Assembly (NCBI GenBank): GCA_020028595.1
Contig: JAIBHQ010000010.1
Span: 1 to 11,088 of the forward strand
DNA: 11,088 bases
Origin: Nitrospirota bacterium
GTDB taxonomy: Bacteria; Nitrospirota; Nitrospiria; Nitrospirales; Nitrospiraceae
Direction: 5' to 3'
The notes under the pieces were generated by a model. The model had not been told where the DNA came from and did no database searches. It worked only from the letters and a program-made list of their open reading frames with translations. Made by a program: the position numbers and the translations under genes. Every line of letters begins with the position of its first letter. Within the stretch, counting starts at the first letter, position 1. Of the stretch, positions 5,919 through 11,088 are shown one piece after another.

Positions 5919-6831
5919 TTCGAGCGCGGCGCGCCTTGCGGGGGAAAAACTTCGTGTGCAATTTCTTCATCCGGGCACGCTCCACGTGGGTGTATATCTG
6001 GGTGGTTGCAATGTCGGCATGGCCGAGCATCGCCTGGACGGACCGAAGATCCGCGCCGTGATCCAGCAGGTGCGTGGCAAAGGAATGCCGCAGCATGTGC
6101 GGAGAAATTGACTTCGCGATGCGCGCCTGCCGCGCGCGCGCGCGGAGCAGCTTCCAGAATCCCTGCCGCGTCAATTGTCCACCGCGCCGCGTGACGAAGA
6201 CGTTCGGCGAGGTCCGCCCCTTCAGGAGTGTCGGACGCGCACCCGTTAAATAGGTGTCGAGTTTGTGCCGCGCCGGCTCTCCCATCGGCACCACCCGCTG
6301 CTTGTTACCCTTGCCGCTGACGAGCACATAGCCGACGTCCAGATTGAGCCGCGTCTGTTCGAGTCCGACCAATTCCGAGACGCGCAGCCCCGTGGCATAC
6401 AGCAGCTCGATCATCGCGGCATCGCGGAGGTCCTCCGGTTTCTTTCCTGCCGCGACCCGGAGCAACCGGTCGATGTCATCCGCCGACAGTGTCTTGGGAA
6501 GCCGGAGCCAGGGCCGCGGCGTCGTCACATCCGTCGTGGGATTCTCCCTGACCATGCGCTCGTGGCACAAAAAGCGGTAGAAGCCGCGCAGGGCCGAGAC
6601 GCATCGGGCGATCGAGGCCGGTGAGAGTTTGCGCTGCGACAGCTGTCCGACGAAGGCCGACACCGTGCGCTGCGACACGCGCGCAAGATCACGGATGCGC
6701 TGGGTCTTGAGAAACGCCTGGAACTTTCCCAGATCGTTCCGATAGCTCTCGAACGTGTTGCGCGATACCCCGCCTTCGATCCGCAGTTCGCTGAGGTAAC
6801 GGTCAATGAGCGCGAGCGTATCCATATCCAT
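5905..6831 (-). CDS. xerD: Tyrosine recombinase XerD/XerC family
   Basis: The protein is 308 aa, close to the 298 aa of E. coli XerD. The N-terminal SAM-like core-binding domain spans about 5-92 and the catalytic domain about 108-295. The full active set is visible: R150 (ATGLRVSEL), K174 (SGKGNKQR), H245 and R248 (SPHMLRHSFATHLL), H271 (LGHADIATTQIYTHV) and nucleophile Y280. XerCD resolve chromosome dimers at dif. Motif pattern and length favour XerD, but XerC or a single-Xer role cannot be excluded from one gene. I chose the ATG at 6831 because the frame upstream, to a TTG at 6882, overlaps the apparent promoter; an ATG at 6825 is also possible. The C-terminal tail is very basic (KARRARRRDQ), and its last codons come from the adjoining 7-bp repeat patch. 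Confidence 0.93.
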   Translation of the reverse strand: MDMDTLALIDRYLSELRIEGGVSRNTFESYRNDLGKFQAFLKTQRIRDLARVSQRTVSAFVGQLSQRKLSPASIARCVSALRGFYRFLCHERMVRENPTTDVTTPRPWLRLPKTLSADDIDRLLRVAAGKKPEDLRDAAMIELLYATGLRVSELVGLEQTRLNLDVGYVLVSGKGNKQRVVPMGEPARHKLDTYLTGARPTLLKGRTSPNVFVTRRGGQLTRQGFWKLLRARARQARIAKSISPHMLRHSFATHLLDHGADLRSVQAMLGHADIATTQIYTHVERARMKKLHTKFFPRKARRARRRDQ

Positions 6832-6844
6832 CTGATCGCCGCCG

Positions 6845-6873
6845 ACTATAGCGAAGGCCTCGCGTGAAGACAA
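6845..6873 (-). promoter_or_regulatory. Putative xerD promoter, nearly leaderless
   Basis: On the minus strand TTGTCT (6873-6868) is 17 bases from TATAGT (6850-6845). Expected initiation around 6838-6836 leaves only about 5-7 bases before the ATG at 6831, and about 11-13 before the ATG at 6825. No good Shine-Dalgarno sequence is present, so a leaderless or short-leader mRNA is likely. Divergent from the promoter at 6982. Confidence 0.65.
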
Positions 6874-6981
6874 CCGCAACAAAAAACGGTCGATCGCCTG
6901 AAAGCCAAAAGTTCCATCGACGTGAAGACTTTATGACGTCCCAACCGGCTGGCGGCCTTTTCCAACATCCTGCCGGCGACC

Positions 6982-7011
6982 TTGACACATTCGTGCAACC
7001 CTTCGTATAGT
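6982..7011 (+). promoter_or_regulatory. Near-consensus sigma70 promoter of the plus-strand operon
   Basis: TTGACA (6982-6987) is separated by 18 bases from TATAGT (7006-7011). Transcription should start near 7018, giving a leader of about 30 bases before the ATG at 7048. The leader shows no clear Shine-Dalgarno sequence. The stretch 6874-6981 between the two divergent promoters shows nothing else I can name. Confidence 0.8.
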
Positions 7012-7047
7012 GCCCTCGCAGTCGGACACACGTCTGCTGCACCACCG

Positions 7048-8991
7048 ATGCCGAATCCTGCAGGTCCACACCGACACGCCGCCTCCCTGCTTCTCGTTGT
7101 TTCCCTGTTCATGCCAATCAGCTTGGGCAGCACAGGCGAAACCGCCTTCGCGCAAACGGAGCAGGCCAGCCCGCAAAGCGAACGCGCCGCGCAGATCATG
7201 GTCGAGCAGGCCCAGGCGTTGATTGAAACGCACCAATACGCCGCCGCCGCCGCCGCGCTCAAAACGTTTCTGGCCGGCTATCCCAACTCAAGTTACGTGG
7301 ATGAGGCCCAGCTGCTCCTGGCCACCGCGCAGATCAGCAACAAGCAGGCGACGGAAGCGATCGTCACGCTCGACCAACTGATGGCCGACCATCCGGCCTC
7401 GCCCCTGATCGGCCACGCGCGTCTGCTTCTGGCCACCGCCCACGCCGATCTCGGCAATCCGGACCAGGCGCTGGCCATCCTCGCCGAGGCGCGCAGCCTC
7501 GAGGATTCGGTGGAGATCAAACGCGACGCGCTCAAGCTCAGCGGCGACATCCTGATCACGAAAGGCGACTACGCGCACGCGATTCAATCCTGGCTGGACG
7601 AGCTGAACCTAGCGCCGGACAACGAGCGGCCTGATGTGCGGGCGCGAATCCGGTCGCTGATCCAGGACAAAATGGATCGCAAAACGCTGCACCGGCTCCG
7701 CGACACCTATCCCACGACGTTTCCCGGCGACCTCGCCTTGATCCGCCTGATCGAGTTATTCGCGGCGAAAGGTGAAGACCACCAGGCAGAGCGCAACCTG
7801 CGCATTTTCCTAAACCGGTTTCCGGCCCACGAATACGCGCCGACCGCCACGGAGACGCTGAAGTCGCTGAAGAGCCGGCTCAAAGCCAGCCAGTACGTCA
7901 TCGTGGCCCTGATCCCCACATCGGGACGGCACAGCCCGTTCGGCACGGAAGTCTACAACGGCATCAAGCTGGCACTGGACAAGGGCAAGGAAACCCTGGG
8001 CCTGACGTCGGTCGGGTTGATCGTCATCGACAGCGAAACCGACAAGGGATTGTTGCGCTTTCAGCTCTCGGAGGCGATCGCCGAATATAAGCCGCTGGCC
8101 GTGATCGGACCGCTGTTCTCGCGGGATCTCCCGCTCGTCGCAGAATTGGCTGAGAAGACCGAGACGCCGTTCCTGACTCCGACGGCCGCGCTGGCGGATG
8201 TCCGCCGCCTCGGCACCTATCTGTTCAACACCTCGGCCAGTTTCTTCCAGCAGGCGCACCGCCTGGCCGACTATGCCGTGCAGTATCTGGGGTATACCCG
8301 CTTCGGCATTCTCCATCCCGACACCGCCTACGGGCAGGAATTGGCCCGCCTGTTCGCCCAGGAAGCCAGGCAGTTCGGCGGTGAAATCATCGCCGTGGAA
8401 TCCTACAAGGAAACGGACACCGACTTCGGATTGCCGATCAAACGGCTGAAACTCGAAGACCTGAAACGGCACGGCCGCACCAAGACCGTCCCGATGAGCA
8501 AAGGCGGCACGCGCGTGGTCTACGAGCCCGGATTCGACGCGGTGTTTCTCCCCGGCCGCTCCTCCCAGATCGGCCTCCTGACCGCCCAGTTGCTGTTTTA
8601 TGATGTCAAGGTCGGCTTTTTGGGCAACAGCACCTGGAATTCCCCCGACCTGTTGCGCGCCGCCGATCGCACGATCGAGGGCGACGTCTTCGTCGACGGA
8701 TTTTTTGCGGACAGCGCCGATCCGACGATCCACGACTTCGTCGTGCGCTACCGCCTGCGTCACCAGGCAGACCCGACGAGCTTTGCGGCGCATGCGTATG
8801 ATGCGACACGCGTGGTGCTCGATGCCGTCACGCGAGGGGCGACATCCGGCCGCGCGATCCGCGACCAGCTCATGCGCAGTCCCGACCTGCCCGCCTTGAG
8901 CGGGCCGGCGGCCTTCGGACCCAACGGCTCGCTCGACCGCAAGCTGTTCGTGATCGAAATCAAAAAAGGCAAGTTCGTGCAGGTGGACTGA
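7048..8991 (+). CDS. Secreted TPR + type I periplasmic-binding protein (PBP-activator/LpoA-like)
   Basis: The protein is 647 aa. A signal peptide (hydrophobic about 12-25, possible cleavage ETAFA/QTEQ near 35) has no lipobox. Helical TPR-like repeats (about 45-275) are followed by a complete type I periplasmic-binding domain (about 282-640). The latter shows VALIPTSGRHSPFGTEVYNGIKLAL, AVIGPLFSRD, FLTPTAALADV, GILHPDTAYGQELA and AHAYDATRVVLDAV. This architecture resembles LpoA, the activator of penicillin-binding protein 1A, and branched-chain amino-acid binding proteins. No ABC permease genes are nearby, which favours a cell-wall or sensing role. LpoA is an outer-membrane lipoprotein; this protein seems soluble. 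The longer frame from TTG 6982 is rejected because it begins inside the -35 box. The downstream gene starts 1 base after the TGA. Confidence 0.85.
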   Translation: MPNPAGPHRHAASLLLVVSLFMPISLGSTGETAFAQTEQASPQSERAAQIMVEQAQALIETHQYAAAAAALKTFLAGYPNSSYVDEAQLLLATAQISNKQATEAIVTLDQLMADHPASPLIGHARLLLATAHADLGNPDQALAILAEARSLEDSVEIKRDALKLSGDILITKGDYAHAIQSWLDELNLAPDNERPDVRARIRSLIQDKMDRKTLHRLRDTYPTTFPGDLALIRLIELFAAKGEDHQAERNLRIFLNRFPAHEYAPTATETLKSLKSRLKASQYVIVALIPTSGRHSPFGTEVYNGIKLALDKGKETLGLTSVGLIVIDSETDKGLLRFQLSEAIAEYKPLAVIGPLFSRDLPLVAELAEKTETPFLTPTAALADVRRLGTYLFNTSASFFQQAHRLADYAVQYLGYTRFGILHPDTAYGQELARLFAQEARQFGGEIIAVESYKETDTDFGLPIKRLKLEDLKRHGRTKTVPMSKGGTRVVYEPGFDAVFLPGRSSQIGLLTAQLLFYDVKVGFLGNSTWNSPDLLRAADRTIEGDVFVDGFFADSADPTIHDFVVRYRLRHQADPTSFAAHAYDATRVVLDAVTRGATSGRAIRDQLMRSPDLPALSGPAAFGPNGSLDRKLFVIEIKKGKFVQVD

Positions 8992-8992
8992 G

Positions 8993-9715
8993 ATGAATTC
9001 GTTGCCGCACATTCTGCATACGATGTCCTACATGGCGTTGCCGTTGCTGCTCGCCATGGTGTTCCACGAATACGCGCACGGCTGGGTCGCCAACCGCTAT
9101 GGGGATGCCACCGCCCGCCTGGAAGGACGGCTGACGATGAACCCGCTGGCGCACATCGACCCGTTCGGAACCGTCATCCTTCCGCTGCTCTGTCTGATGC
9201 TGCCGGGCGGATTTTTTCTGGGCTGGGCGAAGCCGGTGCCGGTCAACCCGGCGCGGCTGCGCAACCCCCGCCGCGACATGGCACTGGTTGCCGCGGCCGG
9301 ACCGGGCATGAACTTACTGCTGGCCATCGCCTCCGCGATCGGCCTCAGCGTGCTCCTCTCCATTGATCCCACGCTGATGGCGTCCTGGCCGCCCCAGCCC
9401 GGGCAAGCCCCGCGGGGGGATTTCCTGGGCATGCTGCTGCTGCCGCTCGCAGCGATGGCGCTCTATTCCGTCTTTATCAATGTCCTCCTCATGGCGTTCA
9501 ATTTGATCCCCATCCCCCCGCTCGATGGGGGGCGCATCCTGACCAGCTTGCTGCCCGCGCAGCCGGCGCTCGCCTTGAGCCGCCTGGAACCCTACGGCAT
9601 GATGATCATCGTGGCGCTGATCATGTTCGACCCGCAGATTCACGTCATTCGAACCATCACCGGCACGCTCGTCAACGCGATGGCCGGCACCATTCTCACG
9701 ACCGTACTGGAGTAA
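8993..9715 (+). CDS. Site-2 protease family (M50) membrane metalloprotease
   Basis: The protein is 240 aa and mostly hydrophobic, with about five to six membrane segments. The zinc motif HEYAH (H25, E26, H29) is in the first helix. The third ligand is probably D178 in PPLDGGR after FNLIPIP, the usual second M50 signature. A conserved GWAKPVPVNP and AAGPGMNLLLA region lies at about 77-112. There is no PDZ domain, so it belongs to the small YwhC/Rip-like group rather than RseP. Substrates of this group are mostly unknown. The ATG at 8993 follows the previous stop by 1 base and has AGGTGG 6 bases upstream, within the end of that gene. The TAA at 9713-9715 is 4 bases before trpS. Confidence 0.92.
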   Translation: MNSLPHILHTMSYMALPLLLAMVFHEYAHGWVANRYGDATARLEGRLTMNPLAHIDPFGTVILPLLCLMLPGGFFLGWAKPVPVNPARLRNPRRDMALVAAAGPGMNLLLAIASAIGLSVLLSIDPTLMASWPPQPGQAPRGDFLGMLLLPLAAMALYSVFINVLLMAFNLIPIPPLDGGRILTSLLPAQPALALSRLEPYGMMIIVALIMFDPQIHVIRTITGTLVNAMAGTILTTVLE

Positions 9716-9719
9716 CCGC

Positions 9720-10718
9720 GTGACGGCACCCAAAGCAGGCAAATCCCGGGTCCTCAGCGGCATGCAGCCGAGCGGGCTGCTCCACCTGGGCAATTGGCTG
9801 GGCGCGCTGGAAAACTGGAAGGAGCTGCAGGAACAGCACGAATGTTTTTTCTTCGTCGCCGACTGGCACGCGCTCTCGACGAACTACGCGGACACGTCCC
9901 GGATCAAGGAATTCAACCGCGAGATGCTGACCGACTGGCTGGCCGCGGGGATTGATCCGAATCGTTCCACCGTGTTCATCCAATCCCGCATTCCCGAGCA
10001 TGCGATCCTGCATTTGCTGCTCGCGATGATCGTGCCGATTCCCTGGCTGGAGCGGAATCCGACCTATAAGGAGAAGCAGGAGGAGATCAAGGAGAAGGAC
10101 CTGTCCACCTACGGCTTTCTCGGCTATCCGGTGCTCCAGGCTGCCGACATCTTATTGTACAAACCCGACTATGTTCCCGTCGGAAAAGATCAGCTGCCCC
10201 ATCTGGAACTGACGCGCGAAATCGCCCGGCGGTTCAACAGCCTCTACCGGCCCGTCTTTCCGGAGCCGAAGGAACACCTGACGAAATTCCCCAAAGTCAT
10301 CGGCACCGATGGCCGGAAGATGAGCAAGAGCTACGGCAACACCATCAACCTCTCCGACGCCGAGCCGGTCGTGCGCCAGAAGCTGAAGACGATGGTCACG
10401 GATCCGGCCCGCGTGAAACGGACCGACAAGGGCAATCCCGACATCTGCCCGGTCTATGACTTCCACAAAATCTTTTCGAGTGCGCACACGATCGAGCAGG
10501 TCAACCGGGACTGCCGGACCGCCGGAATCGGCTGCATTGATTGCAAAAAGCTGGTGGCGGATGGCATGGTAGCGCGCATGGCTCCGATCTGGGAGGGCCG
10601 GGCCCGGCTCACCGCGAAGCCCAGCCAGGTGGAGGAGATCGTCCACGAAGGCAGCCGGCGCGCGACGGCGGTCGCGCATCGGACGTTGGAAGAAGTCAAC
10701 GACGCCATGCAGATATGA
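9720..10718 (+). CDS. trpS: Tryptophanyl-tRNA synthetase (iron-sulfur type cysteine set)
   Basis: The protein is 332 aa, normal for bacterial TrpRS. It charges tRNA-Trp in the cytoplasm. The class I signatures are PSGLLHLGNW (17-26, HIGH equivalent) and KMSKS (200-204). Substrate-site residues are visible in QAADILLYKPDYVPVGKDQ. Cys243, Cys265, Cys272 and Cys275 form C-x21-C-x6-C-x2-C, nearly the C-x22-C-x6-C-x2-C set that binds a [4Fe-4S] cluster near the anticodon site in Thermotoga maritima TrpRS. This is therefore probably an iron-sulfur TrpRS. The start is GTG with GGAG 7 bases upstream, overlapping the end of the M50 gene. No T-box or trp attenuator is visible; the gene seems embedded in the operon. 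Confidence 0.97.
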   Translation: MTAPKAGKSRVLSGMQPSGLLHLGNWLGALENWKELQEQHECFFFVADWHALSTNYADTSRIKEFNREMLTDWLAAGIDPNRSTVFIQSRIPEHAILHLLLAMIVPIPWLERNPTYKEKQEEIKEKDLSTYGFLGYPVLQAADILLYKPDYVPVGKDQLPHLELTREIARRFNSLYRPVFPEPKEHLTKFPKVIGTDGRKMSKSYGNTINLSDAEPVVRQKLKTMVTDPARVKRTDKGNPDICPVYDFHKIFSSAHTIEQVNRDCRTAGIGCIDCKKLVADGMVARMAPIWEGRARLTAKPSQVEEIVHEGSRRATAVAHRTLEEVNDAMQI

Positions 10719-10729
10719 AAGGGTGACCC

Positions 10730-11088
10730 ATGCACACACGGCCGTTCTCGCTCGCCTTGCTGCTTGCCGGAGTCGCGATGTTCTCGTCAAGTTGCGCGAC
10801 ACTGCTGCACGACAACCACCAATCCGTCCGTATTTTCTCCGAGCCGGGCGAAGCCAAGGTCACGGTGGATGGCCTGTTTCACTTCACCACGGCCGGCACG
10901 GTCAACCTCAGCCGCTTGACCGACCATATCGCGGTCTTTGAAAAAGACGGGTACGAGCCGGCCACCGTCAAGATCGAACGCAGCATGTCCGGATGGGTGT
11001 GGTGGAACGCATTTTGCGTGATCTTCGTCTATTCATGCGTGAAGAGCGACCGCGAAGACGGCGGCTTCTGGACTTTCGACGAGAACGT
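10730..11088 (+). CDS. Lipoprotein with PEGA-like segment, truncated at window end
   Basis: An open frame from the ATG at 10730 runs to the window end (119 codons, no stop). The signal peptide (SLALLLAGVAMF) ends in lipobox SSSC (Cys22). Residues about 32-75 (VRIFSEPGEAKVTVDGLFHF, then GTVNLSR and EKDGYEPATVKIE) resemble a PEGA-type domain, a small beta unit often found in surface lipoproteins. A Trp/Cys-rich hydrophobic stretch follows (GWVWWNAFCVIFVYSC, about 87-102), then an acidic segment and GGFWTFDENV. The gene starts 11 bases after trpS with GGGTGA upstream, so it is probably in the same operon. Function unknown. Confidence 0.82.
   Translation, partial: MHTRPFSLALLLAGVAMFSSSCATLLHDNHQSVRIFSEPGEAKVTVDGLFHFTTAGTVNLSRLTDHIAVFEKDGYEPATVKIERSMSGWVWWNAFCVIFVYSCVKSDREDGGFWTFDEN

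Noticed and set aside
5905..6831. Phage or integron integrase next to tRNA genes, implying a genomic island
   Set aside because: Length and motifs fit housekeeping XerD/XerC. The neighbours are envelope and translation genes, and I see no tRNA-fragment attachment site.
6982..7047. N-terminal extension of the PBP-activator frame from a TTG codon
   Set aside because: The TTG is the first part of the TTGACA -35 box, so it lies upstream of the expected transcript start; the signal peptide fits the ATG at 7048.
6846..7262. Minus-strand open frame of 138 codons in the divergent region
   Set aside because: It overlaps both divergent promoters and the start of the plus-strand gene, has no motif, and its Ala/Cys-rich translation looks like chance GC-rich code.
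7810..9012. Minus-strand open frame of 400 codons opposite the PBP-activator gene
   Set aside because: The plus frame has clear domains, signal peptide, promoter and operon context. The minus frame is a GC-rich mirror with no recognisable domain.

Overview
The window is about 11 kb of GC-rich (roughly 60% or more) chromosomal DNA from a Gram-negative (diderm) bacterium. It carries a complete Tol-Pal envelope operon, two tRNA genes, a xerD-type recombinase gene, and a second, plus-strand operon. The gene mix fits a Nitrospira-like member of Nitrospirota: several lipoproteins, a proline-rich TolA-like protein, a TPR-plus-periplasmic-binding-domain 'PBP activator' next to an M50 protease, and TrpRS with an iron-sulfur type cysteine set. 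This taxonomic guess rests on general resemblance only; no search was possible.

Minus strand, positions 5817 down to 1: a strong sigma70-type promoter (5789-5817) precedes tRNA-Val(TAC) and tRNA-Asp(GTC), both with encoded CCA. After a perfect 10-bp hairpin come tolQ, tolR, tolA-like, tolB, pal, cpoB (ybgF) and the start of a further lipoprotein gene cut by the window edge. Most junctions are overlaps or very short gaps, so this reads as one translationally coupled operon. TolQ, TolR and TolA form the proton-motive-force-driven inner-membrane motor. TolB is the periplasmic propeller, Pal the peptidoglycan-binding outer-membrane lipoprotein, and CpoB links the system to cell-wall synthesis.

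Positions 5818-7047 hold a degenerate 7-bp-periodic repeat region at the xerD 3' end, xerD itself (minus strand), and a divergent promoter region. The xerD promoter lies so close to its ATG that the mRNA should be almost leaderless. Plus strand, 6982-11088: a near-consensus promoter drives a secreted TPR/periplasmic-binding protein, a site-2-protease-family membrane protein, trpS, and a lipoprotein running off the window end, with gaps of 1, 4 and 11 bases.

No new defence system, CRISPR array, prophage or transposon is visible, and most of the window is ordinary housekeeping sequence. The most unusual structure is a 135-bp (exactly 45-codon) tandem duplication of the 3' end of tolB, lying between tolB and pal. 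It has no indels in the ~124 bp compared, two acquired stop codons in the tolB frame, and an open reading frame in the pal frame. Also worth a second look are two heptamer-periodic repeat patches that overlap gene ends, a direct repeat bracketing the tRNA pair, the hairpin before tolQ, and the TrpRS cysteine spacing.
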